Under the pieces are notes generated by a model that ran no database searches, was not told the DNA's origin, and was given only the letters and a program-made list of their open reading frames with translations. Positions 7,191 through 14,743 of a stretch of 34,446 nt of DNA are shown one piece after another. Where the stretch lies: NCBI GenBank assembly GCA_017415715.1, contig JAFQFD010000002.1:1-34446 (forward strand). The letters are read 5' to 3'. Position numbers and translations under genes: made by a program. The first letter of the stretch is position 1; every line of letters begins with the position of its first letter. The DNA is from Bacteroidales bacterium (GTDB lineage: Bacteria; Bacteroidota; Bacteroidia; Bacteroidales; UBA932).

Positions 7191-8249
7191 ATGGCAAAGA
7201 ACAGGTTTTTCGGACTCACCAACAGGCTGATGATGCTGGTAGCGGCTCTGCTGCTGGCAGTGACATACGTGTCCATGCTCATCAATCCTGCAAAATTCTG
7301 GCTGATGTCCATAGCCGGCCTGCTTTTCGTTCCGTTCGCCGCGCTCAATCTGTTCCTCCTGATCTGGGCGTTCGCCCGTCGCTCCAAGGCGTTCGTGATA
7401 CCGCTTCTGGCGCTTCTCCCCGCTGTGTTCTTCCTTGGAAGATATGTGCATTTCACAGGCGAGGAACAGGTGGAGGCAGTGCCGGAAAACAGCCTTAAGA
7501 TAATGTCCTGGAATGTCGGAAGGTTCGCCGCAGGCGCATCTCTCGAGGCGTGTGCTGATTCAGTTTTTGCATATATCAAAACAGAGAATCCGGACATCAT
7601 TTGTCTTCAGGAGTTCCGCATTAGAGACGGTCGGAAGATCAGGCAGTATCTTCGTCAGAAGATGAAAGGCTATTCGTCTGAATATTATGTGTTTACTGGG
7701 AAATACAGTTCTTTCGGCAATGTGACTCTCAGCCGCTTTCCGGTCAGGAACAGGGGAGTGGTGAAGTTTGACAGCAGCACCAATCTGGCTATCTTCACGG
7801 ACTATCAGCATGAGGACAAGGTCTTCAGAGTCTATAACTGCCATTTTGAGAGCTATAACATATCTTTCTCGGGTATAGTGAGGGCGATAATCGACAAGAA
7901 TAACGACGTGTTCGCCGAGACCGGAGTCAAGATGAAAAGGTCGATCACACGCAGGCCAAAGCAGGTCGACCAGGTCTTCACAGACATCGAGAACTGTCCT
8001 GTGCAGACATTCGTGTGTGGCGACTTCAACGACAATCCGATGTCATATACATATCACCGTCTGATGCGTGACCATAATGATACCTTCGTCGAGGCCGGCG
8101 ACGGCTTCGGAGCGACATACGCCCGCCTGTGGCCGCTCCTGCGCATCGACTACGTCCTCGCTCCGGACTCCTGCACGGTATATACTCACAGAAGTCCGCA
8201 CGTAAAACTCTCTGACCACTATCCCGTAATCACAGAAATTTCCCTCTGA
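7191..8249 (+). CDS. Membrane-anchored endonuclease/exonuclease/phosphatase-family protein
   Basis: 352 residues. Residues 12-32, 36-60 and 68-84 are membrane helices, so the catalytic domain (about 100-352) is probably held at the inner membrane. EEP-fold motifs occur in order: 'IMSWNVGRF' (metal-site Asn108), 'IICLQEFR' (Glu141), 'VYNCHFES', 'CGDFNDNP' and the final 'SDHYPV' with the catalytic His. The family includes DNases, sphingomyelinases and inositol phosphatases; substrate cannot be told from motifs. It sits seven bases after the rhomboid gene and one base before the TsaC-type gene. Confidence 0.9.
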   Translation: MAKNRFFGLTNRLMMLVAALLLAVTYVSMLINPAKFWLMSIAGLLFVPFAALNLFLLIWAFARRSKAFVIPLLALLPAVFFLGRYVHFTGEEQVEAVPENSLKIMSWNVGRFAAGASLEACADSVFAYIKTENPDIICLQEFRIRDGRKIRQYLRQKMKGYSSEYYVFTGKYSSFGNVTLSRFPVRNRGVVKFDSSTNLAIFTDYQHEDKVFRVYNCHFESYNISFSGIVRAIIDKNNDVFAETGVKMKRSITRRPKQVDQVFTDIENCPVQTFVCGDFNDNPMSYTYHRLMRDHNDTFVEAGDGFGATYARLWPLLRIDYVLAPDSCTVYTHRSPHVKLSDHYPVITEISL

Positions 8250-8250
8250 C

Positions 8251-8838
8251 ATGAACGAAATACTGAACATACTCAGAAACGGCGGCGTCATCCTCTATCC
8301 GACAGACACCGTATGGGGCATCGGCTGCGATGCCACGAATCCCGAGGCGGTAGCCAAGGTATATGAAATCAAGAAGCGCGAGGACAGCAAGTCACTGGTT
8401 CTTCTTGCCTCTGACATGGACATGATATGCCGCTATGTGAAGGAAATCCCCGAGATGGCAGTGCAGCTTGTCGAGGTCAACGACAAACCTATGACTATAA
8501 TCTATCCGGGTGCAGTGGCTGGTGAAAAGGACTGCATGAAAGCAGACCGCCATGTGCTTGCATACAATACGGTAGCGGAAGACGGCACGGTCGGCATCAG
8601 GATCCCGATGATGGACTTCTGCCAGCAGCTCGTCGCAAAGCTTGGCAGGCCTATAGTATCAACATCGGCTAATATTTCCGGAGAACCTACTCCAAAGAAA
8701 TTCGCAGAGATTTCGGAAGAAATCAAGTCGGCGGTAGACTACATCGTAGACCCGTCCCTCGAAAAAGGCGCCACAGGCCAGTCATCATCAATAATAAAGG
8801 TCGGCCTGGACTACAGCATAGAAATCATCCGCAAATAA
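8251..8838 (+). CDS. L-threonylcarbamoyladenylate synthase (TsaC/Sua5/YwlC family, short form)
   Basis: 195 residues, comprising only the YrdC domain without the Sua5 C-terminal domain. 'GGVILYPTDTVWGIGCDATN' and 'KKREDSKSLVLL' form the nucleotide and threonine site; 'GTVGIRIP' and 'STSANISGEPTP' complete the fold. The enzyme makes threonylcarbamoyl-AMP from Thr, bicarbonate and ATP, used by TsaBDE to make t6A37 in tRNAs reading ANN codons. Last gene of the operon, one base after the preceding stop, and followed by a long hairpin in front of the convergent rsmE. Confidence 0.94.
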   Translation: MNEILNILRNGGVILYPTDTVWGIGCDATNPEAVAKVYEIKKREDSKSLVLLASDMDMICRYVKEIPEMAVQLVEVNDKPMTIIYPGAVAGEKDCMKADRHVLAYNTVAEDGTVGIRIPMMDFCQQLVAKLGRPIVSTSANISGEPTPKKFAEISEEIKSAVDYIVDPSLEKGATGQSSSIIKVGLDYSIEIIRK

Positions 8839-8840
8839 TC

Positions 8841-8948
8841 GTGACACATAAAACACTGAATGTCAGTGGTTTAATGAATGGTGCGTGCTGCACTTTAGCA
8901 GCACGCGCCATCTGGTAACATGATGACAGATAGTGTGTTAGGTGTCAC
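8841..8948. repeat. Long imperfect hairpin filling the tsaC-like/rsmE convergent gap
   Basis: A GC-rich stem (8880-8891 with 8898-8909, 11 of 12 pairs plus one G-T, core GCGTGCTGC/GCAGCACGC) lies inside wider inverted arms: GTGACAC 8841-8847 pairs with GTGTCAC 8942-8948, with further short pairs ACACT/AGTGT and TGTCA/TGACA. No long T-run follows, so it is not a textbook terminator, but it may serve both convergent genes. The right arm covers the rsmE stop codon. It may be a diverged member of the hairpin family at 18.76, 19.9 and 33.15 kb. Confidence 0.6.
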
Positions 8949-9670
8949 GCCATATGGCGGAGGTATACCGCGGCTGCTGCTGCGAGGGCGGCGGTTTCTG
9001 TGCGGAGGCGCGAGGCGCCGAGGTGCACAGGAATGAAGCCGGCCTTGAGCGCCAGCTCGGCCTCTTCGCGTGAGAAGTCGCCTTCGGGACCGATCATCAC
9101 TATGATCTCGCTGCCTTCGTATCCATGGAGGACCTCCTTGATGCTTCTACGTGGAGCAGAGTCGTCCTCGAAGCAGTATGCTATGAGTTTCAAAACTGAG
9201 TCAGAAGCATGCTCCGCTATGAATTCCTTCACGGAAACCGGCTCGTTGACAGAAGGGATTGCAGCCTTGAGCGACTGTTTGGCAGCGCTGACAAGGATCT
9301 TTTCCACTCGGGCTGTCTTCAGGACGCGTCTCTCGGAATGGTCTCCGATGACAGGGGACAGCTCGTCGAATCCCATCTCGCATGCCTTCTCTGCAAACCA
9401 CTCGTAGCGGTCGTTGTTCTTGGTAGGGCATACTGCCAGGTGCAGTCTGTATGGGTGCGAGCCCCATCCTTCCTCGCTGCTGAGGACCATGGCCTCGACT
9501 CCCTTGTGGCTGTCAGAGGTTATGCGGCATCTATGCAGCGTGCCGCAGCCGTCGATGACTGCGATTTCATCGCCGCACCTGTGCCTGAGCACCTTGATGC
9601 AGTGGCCTGATTCGTCCTGGTCGAGACGGCAGATGCCGCCTTCTATGTCGCGAGAGTAAAAAAGTTCCAT
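8945..9670 (-). CDS. rsmE: 16S rRNA (uracil1498-N3)-methyltransferase
   Basis: 241 residues from ATG 9670; an upstream ATG at 9694 would run into the promoter region. RsmE is a SPOUT methyltransferase that adds N3-methyl to U1498 of 16S rRNA using SAM. The N-terminal PUA-like part has 'HCIKVLRHRCGDEIAVIDG'; the C-terminal trefoil knot shows 'MIGPEGDFSREEAELALKAG' and 'HLGASRLRTETAALAAAAAV', the standard SAM-binding signature. It is convergent with the tsaC-like gene and divergent from the gene at 9737. Confidence 0.95.
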   Translation of the reverse strand: MELFYSRDIEGGICRLDQDESGHCIKVLRHRCGDEIAVIDGCGTLHRCRITSDSHKGVEAMVLSSEEGWGSHPYRLHLAVCPTKNNDRYEWFAEKACEMGFDELSPVIGDHSERRVLKTARVEKILVSAAKQSLKAAIPSVNEPVSVKEFIAEHASDSVLKLIAYCFEDDSAPRRSIKEVLHGYEGSEIIVMIGPEGDFSREEAELALKAGFIPVHLGASRLRTETAALAAAAAVYLRHMA

Positions 9671-9682
9671 CTGAGTCGGGAT

Positions 9683-9726
9683 TTTGCCTCGCAAATATAA
9701 TCAAAATGTTAATTTTGCACAGCAAA
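9683..9726. promoter_or_regulatory. Overlapping divergent promoters for rsmE and the HGSNAT-like gene
   Basis: On plus, TTTG (9683-9686) and TAATTTTG (9710-9717) face 9737. On minus, TTTG (9723-9726) and TATATTTG (9692-9699) face rsmE. Each pair is spaced by 23 bases, longer than the usual 19-20, but the -7 boxes match TAnnTTTG. The two promoters interleave, so they may compete. Confidence 0.5.
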
Positions 9727-9736
9727 AGAGACTGCT

Positions 9737-10834
9737 ATGAAGAGATATCTGTCACTGGACATATTGAGAGGCCTGACCGTGGCCATGATGATCATGGTCA
9801 ACAATCCCGGCTCGTGGAGCCATATTTATCCGATCCTCCGTCATGCATCGTGGAGCGGCTGCACACCGTGCGACCTTGTGTTCCCGTTCTTCCTTTTCTG
9901 CGTGGGCGTGTCCATGACTTTCGCCCTGGCGAAGTATCCGGGCCTTACGGCTCCGGCTGTCAGGAAGGTGCTCAAGAGGGGCTTCCTTCTATATATAATA
10001 GGCTTCCTGCTTACGGCATATCCGTTCTTCCCGGCGCATCGCAATCCGGATCTGACAGCTTGGCAGAACTGGCTGGAATGGGCCGGAAATCTGCGTCTCA
10101 TGGGCATTCTGCAGCGTATTTCACTGTGTTATATCCTGGCTTCGGTGCTTGTACTGTGGCTGCGGACTACAAAGAAAATCGCCATAGCGGCAGGTGCTCT
10201 TTGCGCTCTGCACCTGGCCCTGCTGCTGATATTTGCCGGTCCGGAAGGCGCATTCTCGCTGGAAGGCAATTTTGCAAGGAAGGTGGACCTCGTGCTTCTT
10301 GGCGAGCAGCACATGTATCATGGATACGGCCTGCCGTTCGACCCTGAGGGCCTTCTCGGAACCCTCACAGGTGCTGCGACAGTGCTCCTTGGCTACATGA
10401 TCGGTAAGGTTGTCAAGAGTGACGCTCCGGTGAATGTGTCGGCGAAAGTGTTCTCTATTTCAGCAGGTCTGCTCCTCGGCGGTCTGGCCCTCGGTCTTGT
10501 CGTTCCGATCAACAAGCCGATGTGGACAGCTTCATATGTTCTTTATACAGCGGGATGGGCATCGTTCGTTCTGGCTCTGCTCATATATCTCGTTGATGTA
10601 AGGGGATGGGAGAAGCCGTTCTTCCCGTTCAAGGCTCTCGGAATGAACGCACTGGCGGTCTTTGTCCTCTCCGGACTCATAATGAAGACCCTCTGGCGCT
10701 TTACAGACTGGGACTATACATTGGTTTTCGGACATACAGAGTTCATGTCATTCCTGTTCTCGTTCCTGTATATGCTTGTCAATCTGGGCATTGCAGTCGT
10801 GCTGTATAGAAGAAGAATTTTCATAAAACTTTAA
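9737..10834 (+). CDS. HGSNAT-like / DUF5009 multi-pass membrane protein (putative acyltransferase)
   Basis: 365 residues with about ten membrane helices. The start 'MKRYLSLDILRGLTVAMMIMVN' with 'SWSGCTPCDLVFPFFLFCVG' is the hallmark of the heparan-alpha-glucosaminide N-acetyltransferase-like/DUF5009 (NagX, YeiB-related) group. Human HGSNAT transfers acetyl from cytosolic acetyl-CoA across the membrane to glucosamine ends; bacterial members are often near glycan genes, but none is next to this one. 'FPFKALGMNALAVFVLSG' near the C-terminus is also typical. It is followed after six bases by a YfcE-like gene, so they may be co-transcribed. Substrate unknown. Confidence 0.88.
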   Translation: MKRYLSLDILRGLTVAMMIMVNNPGSWSHIYPILRHASWSGCTPCDLVFPFFLFCVGVSMTFALAKYPGLTAPAVRKVLKRGFLLYIIGFLLTAYPFFPAHRNPDLTAWQNWLEWAGNLRLMGILQRISLCYILASVLVLWLRTTKKIAIAAGALCALHLALLLIFAGPEGAFSLEGNFARKVDLVLLGEQHMYHGYGLPFDPEGLLGTLTGAATVLLGYMIGKVVKSDAPVNVSAKVFSISAGLLLGGLALGLVVPINKPMWTASYVLYTAGWASFVLALLIYLVDVRGWEKPFFPFKALGMNALAVFVLSGLIMKTLWRFTDWDYTLVFGHTEFMSFLFSFLYMLVNLGIAVVLYRRRIFIKL

Positions 10835-10840
10835 ATCTCA

Positions 10841-11335
10841 GTGAAATATATAGGACTGATATCTGATACGCACGGAGTGTTCAGCGACGAGTTCCGCGCC
10901 TTTCTGGAGCCCGTCGATGAGATCTGGCATGCCGGCGATTTCGGCGGGGGGCTTGACCTGGCGGCTGAAATCGCCGCCTTCAAGCCCCTCACCGGCGTCG
11001 CCGGCAACTGCGACAACCACGACCTCCGATATGAGCATCCTCTCCACAGAGTATTCGAGTGCGAAGGCCTGAAAGTCCTGATGATCCATATAGGAGGATA
11101 TCCCGGAAGATATGATGTGAATGCCCGCAGGCTCATAGACCAGCACAGGCCTGACATCTTCGTGTGCGGCCATTCTCACATCCTGAAGGTCGTCCGTGAC
11201 ACGAAGCGCAACATGCTGGTAATCAATCCGGGTGCTGCCGGAATCCAAGGATTTCACCTCGTCAGGACGGCGCTCCGCTTCCGTCTGGATGCCGGCAGGA
11301 TATATGATATGGAGGTTTTTGAACTGGATCGCTAA
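10841..11335 (+). CDS. YfcE/MJ0936-family metallophosphoesterase
   Basis: 164 residues starting at GTG 10841, six bases after the preceding stop. Two-metal phosphoesterase motifs are in order: 'SDTHG' (Asp9, His11), 'HAGDFGG' (Asp33), 'GNCDNHD' (Asn56, usual GNCD), 'MIHIGG' (His83) and 'CGHSHI' (His111, His113), then 'NPGAAG'. Members hydrolyse phosphodiesters such as bis-pNPP in vitro; the natural substrate is unknown. The length fits the small single-domain YfcE class. Confidence 0.93.
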   Translation: MKYIGLISDTHGVFSDEFRAFLEPVDEIWHAGDFGGGLDLAAEIAAFKPLTGVAGNCDNHDLRYEHPLHRVFECEGLKVLMIHIGGYPGRYDVNARRLIDQHRPDIFVCGHSHILKVVRDTKRNMLVINPGAAGIQGFHLVRTALRFRLDAGRIYDMEVFELDR

Positions 11336-11340
11336 CTTTT

Positions 11341-11372
11341 TTTGGGTTTTCTGCAAAATGTTTCTATTTTTG
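11341..11372 (+). promoter_or_regulatory. Promoter of the Cys-rich lipoprotein gene
   Basis: TTTG (11341-11344), 20 bases, then TATTTTTG (11365-11372) matches the Bacteroidota promoter. It gives a leader of about 35 nt before ATG 11414, so this small gene has its own transcription unit ended by the hairpin at 11643. Confidence 0.75.
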
Positions 11373-11413
11373 TCCCAAATGTGTTTTGTTTAACCCTATT
11401 AATTATTAGAACC

Positions 11414-11608
11414 ATGAAGAAAGTAGTTATGTCTATGGTTGTAGTAGCGGCTATGTTCGCTGCAGCGGCTTGCTCATGCAACAACAACTCTAAGAAGGCT
11501 GAGTGCACTGGTGAGTGCACAGAGTGCACAGAGTGCTGCGACACTACAAAGTGCTGCGAGCAGTGCGACAGCACATGTGTTAAAGACACAGTTGTAGTAG
11601 CTGAGTAA
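11414..11608 (+). CDS. Small Cys-rich putative lipoprotein
   Basis: 64 residues from ATG 11414; the in-frame codons upstream lie in the promoter. Residues 1-19 are a lipoprotein signal ending 'AAAAC' with lipid Cys20. The 44-residue mature part holds ten further Cys in the pattern 'CTGECTECTECCDTTKCCEQC', plus many Glu/Asp/Thr and no aromatic residue. That density suggests metal binding or heavy disulfide bonding at the outer membrane or periplasm, but I recognise no family. The gene has its own promoter and a strong terminator, which suggests high, independent expression. The short E-C-T tandem repeat could vary between strains. Confidence 0.8.
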   Translation: MKKVVMSMVVVAAMFAAAACSCNNNSKKAECTGECTECTECCDTTKCCEQCDSTCVKDTVVVAE

Positions 11609-11642
11609 TAAGACTCGGAGACTGACGGTAAATCCGTCCGCC

Positions 11643-11678
11643 AAGATATTGTCCTGAAAAGAACAATATCTTTTTTTT
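11643..11678 (+). terminator. Strong rho-independent terminator after the Cys-rich lipoprotein gene
   Basis: AAGATATTGT (11643-11652) pairs perfectly with ACAATATCTT (11663-11672), followed by a T-run to 11678. The gene stop is at 11608. Confidence 0.9.
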
Positions 11679-11682
11679 ATGC

Positions 11683-11731
11683 CTATATTTGTAACAATGC
11701 AGACGTCAGTTCTGTATTGTTACAAATATAG
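11683..11731. promoter_or_regulatory. 21-bp-stem palindrome with a -7 box in each arm, directly ahead of radA
   Basis: CTATATTTGTAACAAT (11683-11698) is the perfect reverse complement of 11716-11731; five more pairs (GCAGA/TCTGT with one G-T) extend the stem to 21, leaving a 7-nt loop. Each arm holds TATATTTG, a TAnnTTTG match, once on plus (11684-11691) and once on minus (11723-11730). It ends five bases before the radA ATG at 11737. It could be a symmetric operator overlapping the radA promoter or a hairpin in the radA leader. No good -33 box is seen for either direction. Confidence 0.65.
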
Positions 11732-11736
11732 TTATT

Positions 11737-13119
11737 ATGGCGACAGTGAAGACAAAGACGGTATGGTTCTGCAAGGAGTGCGGAAACGAGAGTCCGAAAT
11801 GGATGGGCAGATGTCCTGCCTGCGGGGAGTGGAACACCATGGTTGAGGAGACCGTGGCGACAGGAAAGAAGCAGGGAGGCGCAGCGGCGGTTTCCGTGCC
11901 GGGATCAGGCCATAAGCCTATGCCCCTGTCCCATATCGATTCGTCGGTTGAGAACCGCATATCTCTCAATAACGGTGAAGTGGACCGCATACTTGGCGGA
12001 GGACTTGTCGAGGGTTCACTGGTGCTCATAGGCGGTGAGCCGGGCATCGGAAAGTCCACTCTTTCGCTTCAGATACCCCTTCATTGTCCCAACCTCAAGA
12101 CTCTGTATGTGACAGGCGAGGAGAGCGCCAGGCAGGTGAAGCTGCGTGCGGCGCGCATAGGTGGCGACGACAGCGGCTGCATGATATACAGCGAGACTCT
12201 GATGGAGAACATCATCGCCGAGGCCCGCACTATGATGCCGGACCTCATGGTCGTGGATTCAGTACAGACGATGTTTTCGCAGAGTGTGGAGTCGTCTCCG
12301 GGCTCGGTGACACAGATCAAGGAGACCGCTGCAATGCTCCTGAGGTTCGCCAAGGAGACGGGTGTCCCTGTCATTCTCATAGGCCATATTACCAAGGAAG
12401 GCAGCATAGCCGGACCGAAGATCCTGGAGCATATCGTGGATGTGGTCCTTCAGTTCGAGGGCGACAACAGAGGCACATACAGACTGCTCAGAAGCATAAA
12501 GAACCGCTTCGGCTCGACATCCGAGCTGGCGGTCTTCGAGATGACAGGCAAGGGCCTGCGCGAGGTCAGCAACCCGTCTGAAATGCTGATCCCGATGCAC
12601 GAGGAAGGCCTCAGCGGCGTGGCTGTCAGCGCGATGCTTGACGGAACGCGTCCGTTCCTGATCGAGGTGCAGTCGCTCGTCAGCACAGCCGCCTACGGCA
12701 CCCCGCAGCGAAGCGCGACAGGCTTTGATGTCCGCCGTCTGAACATGCTCCTGGCAGTGCTTGAGAAGAGGGCAGGCTTCAAACTCAGCGTGAAGGATGT
12801 ATTCCTCAACATGGCCGGCGGCCTGAAGGTCAGCGACCCGGCCTGCGACCTGGCTGTGATTGCTGCAGTCCTCTCTTCAAACTTTGATTTTGCAATTCCT
12901 TCTGACGTATGCTTCGCAGGCGAGATCGGCCTGAGCGGCGAGGTCCGCCCTGTGGCGCAGACCGACCGCCGCGTCATCGAGGCCGCAAGACTGGGATTCA
13001 AGAAGATATTCGTGTCAAGCTTCAGCAGTCTGGAAGGTGTTGAGACACAGGATATTGAGGTTGTGAAGGTAGCCGATGTTCCGGCCCTTTGCCGCAGCCT
13101 TTTCAAGAACGGACATTAA
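11737..13119 (+). CDS. radA: DNA repair protein RadA (Sms), branch-migration helicase
   Basis: 460 residues, usual length. The N-terminal zinc finger has Cys12, Cys15, Cys26 and Cys29 ('CKECGNESPKWMGRCPAC'). The RecA-like core carries Walker A 'GGEPGIGKST' (99-108), the Walker B region 'LMVVDSVQTMF', and the RadA-specific 'KNRFG' (255-259). The C-terminal Lon-protease-like domain lacks proteolytic residues, as in the family, and includes 'MAGGLKVSDPACDLA'. RadA drives branch migration of recombination intermediates made by RecA. The gene's stop overlaps that of dacB on the other strand. Confidence 0.97.
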   Translation: MATVKTKTVWFCKECGNESPKWMGRCPACGEWNTMVEETVATGKKQGGAAAVSVPGSGHKPMPLSHIDSSVENRISLNNGEVDRILGGGLVEGSLVLIGGEPGIGKSTLSLQIPLHCPNLKTLYVTGEESARQVKLRAARIGGDDSGCMIYSETLMENIIAEARTMMPDLMVVDSVQTMFSQSVESSPGSVTQIKETAAMLLRFAKETGVPVILIGHITKEGSIAGPKILEHIVDVVLQFEGDNRGTYRLLRSIKNRFGSTSELAVFEMTGKGLREVSNPSEMLIPMHEEGLSGVAVSAMLDGTRPFLIEVQSLVSTAAYGTPQRSATGFDVRRLNMLLAVLEKRAGFKLSVKDVFLNMAGGLKVSDPACDLAVIAAVLSSNFDFAIPSDVCFAGEIGLSGEVRPVAQTDRRVIEAARLGFKKIFVSSFSSLEGVETQDIEVVKVADVPALCRSLFKNGH

Positions 13120-14600
13120 TTCAGGCCGGCCAGAGCGCCCATTATCTTGTCAAGGAGGGGGCGTACCTTCCATGTCGGAGAAGTACAGTTGTTGACCATT
13201 ATCGAGAAGATGATGGTCTCTTCTTTTGCCCCTTCGGTAGGAATGATATAGCCGCTGTAGCAACGTACGCCGTTCATGGATCCGCTCTTGACCAGGATCC
13301 TGTCCTTCATCGCTGCCGGATAGCTCTTCATGTTATATAGCAGAGTGCCTTCCTTGCCCGGTGACGGGAGGCTGGCGGCATATGTCTCGAAATGCGGTGA
13401 GCACATCATGCCTAGCAGGAAGCGGCAGAAGAAGTCCGCCGACACGTAGTTCTGTCTTGACAGTCCGCTTCCGTCCTGGATGTCCACGCCTCTGGAAGTG
13501 TTGATCTTCAGCTCTTTCATTATGTCATATGCGGCAACATAGCATGAGTCGTAGCATGCGCTGCCGGTCATCTCGCGGCCGAGGCTGCGGAGCAGGGTCT
13601 CGGCGAAGAGATTGTTGCTGGCGTGGTTGGTCTCGAATGCGATGCGGCTCAAGGCAGGGGAGTATGTGGTGCCGATCACCGTCATTTCTCCACACGGCTC
13701 CCACCTGGTGTCCATTCTGAAGTCTCCGACTCCGCCCTCGCATCTCACTCCGTTCTTCATCAGGTAGTTACGGAAATAATGTGCGCAGGTGTATTCCGGG
13801 AATTTGTTGCTGCAGTCGACGCGCTTCTTCGCTCTGTCGACTCCGAATGTTCCTCTTATCTCTGCAACCGGAGCCAGGTCGCTGGTATACATGAACAGCA
13901 TGTCTCCTGTGCCTTTCTCGCCTGTAGAGCAGTTGTATCTGAACTCCATCCATGGAGTGTCCGGGTAGCTCGGCTCGATCTTCACAGGGTCTCCGACCTG
14001 CGCGCCGGCGGCTGCCGAGAAGGACTGCATGTTCTCGTAGAACATAAGTCCCGTGGCTCCGGCTCCGTAGTATGTGCCGATGTCGTTCCAAAGCCAAGTC
14101 GGTTCCTCGATCATGCCGTCGAAATATCTTCCGTCGCCGATTATGCGTCCCTCGACCCTCTTGATGCCTGCCGCCTTGACGAATGATGTCCACTGCGAGA
14201 ACACCTTTTCTATGTTGACAGCTATGGAGTCCGGAGATGCCAGAGTCGGGTCTCCTTTACCTATTATGTATATATTGCCGTTCAGGGTACCGTCTGTGAT
14301 CTCTCCGTCGTATGCGATCTGTGTTTCAAAGCGATGTTCCGGTCCGAAATGATGCAGCGCCAGCCCGGTGCTTATCAGCTTCATGTTGGACGCCGGCACG
14401 AGCATGTTGTCGCCATCTATGTCCACAATGACGCTTCCGTCGCCCTTCATGGCGCATATGCTGACCACAGCCTGCGACAAAGCAGGGTCCGTAGCAGCCG
14501 CTTCCACAGCAGCACGAGCTTCATCAACCTCAGGGGTTGTCTGCGCAGCGGCAGAAAATACACATAAAAGTAGAAATGTACATATAATAGTCTGTCTCAT
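13116..14600 (-). CDS. dacB: D-alanyl-D-alanine carboxypeptidase/endopeptidase (PBP4 type)
   Basis: 494 residues from ATG 14600; a longer start at 14636 would bury the signal peptide. Residues 1-19 are a signal peptide ('FLLLCVFSAAAQ'). The three penicillin-binding motifs of class C low-mass PBPs are present: 'SNMK' (71-74, nucleophile Ser71), 'SNN' (328-330) and 'KSG' (438-440). The long insert between the first two motifs is typical of PBP4. It trims D-Ala and opens peptide cross-links in the periplasmic peptidoglycan. It converges with radA, sharing the four bases 13116-13119 for both stop codons, with no terminator between them. Confidence 0.94.
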   Translation of the reverse strand: MRQTIICTFLLLCVFSAAAQTTPEVDEARAAVEAAATDPALSQAVVSICAMKGDGSVIVDIDGDNMLVPASNMKLISTGLALHHFGPEHRFETQIAYDGEITDGTLNGNIYIIGKGDPTLASPDSIAVNIEKVFSQWTSFVKAAGIKRVEGRIIGDGRYFDGMIEEPTWLWNDIGTYYGAGATGLMFYENMQSFSAAAGAQVGDPVKIEPSYPDTPWMEFRYNCSTGEKGTGDMLFMYTSDLAPVAEIRGTFGVDRAKKRVDCSNKFPEYTCAHYFRNYLMKNGVRCEGGVGDFRMDTRWEPCGEMTVIGTTYSPALSRIAFETNHASNNLFAETLLRSLGREMTGSACYDSCYVAAYDIMKELKINTSRGVDIQDGSGLSRQNYVSADFFCRFLLGMMCSPHFETYAASLPSPGKEGTLLYNMKSYPAAMKDRILVKSGSMNGVRCYSGYIIPTEGAKEETIIFSIMVNNCTSPTWKVRPLLDKIMGALAGLN

Positions 14601-14624
14601 GTCAATAAATCTTGGTCCGACCGA

Positions 14625-14654
14625 CAAAATTAACATTAAAATTAATTACTTTTG
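14625..14654. promoter_or_regulatory. Divergent -7 boxes for dacB and galE
   Basis: TAATTTTG on minus (14625-14632) faces dacB; TACTTTTG on plus (14647-14654) faces galE. Both match TAnnTTTG; -33 boxes are not clear. The plus box implies a galE leader of about 85 nt that contains the repeat at 14664-14728. Confidence 0.5.
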
Positions 14655-14663
14655 CAATCCCCC

Positions 14664-14728
14664 TGTCATTTAGACTGAGCTAAACTTCTCTCTGTCATTT
14701 CGACTGAGCGAAGCGAATGGAGAAATCT
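14664..14728. repeat. Intergenic repeat 'TGTCATTTCGACTGAGC...' with a decayed copy in tandem
   Basis: A 36-bp unit at 14693-14728 begins TGTCATTTCGACTGAGCG and ends GGAGAAATCT. A shorter diverged copy (TGTCATTTAGACTGAGCTAA) lies just before it at 14664-14690. I recognise this unit as a very common intergenic repeat in Bacteroidota genomes, but its origin is not known to me. It sits in the probable galE leader and is unrelated to the CCCGTTGAGCGG palindromes. Confidence 0.7.
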
Positions 14729-14743
14729 ATAAAACTATAAAAT

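Noticed and set aside
11414-11608. Metallothionein
   Set aside because: Cys spacing does not match known bacterial metallothioneins and the protein has a lipoprotein signal, so only a Cys-rich lipoprotein is claimed.
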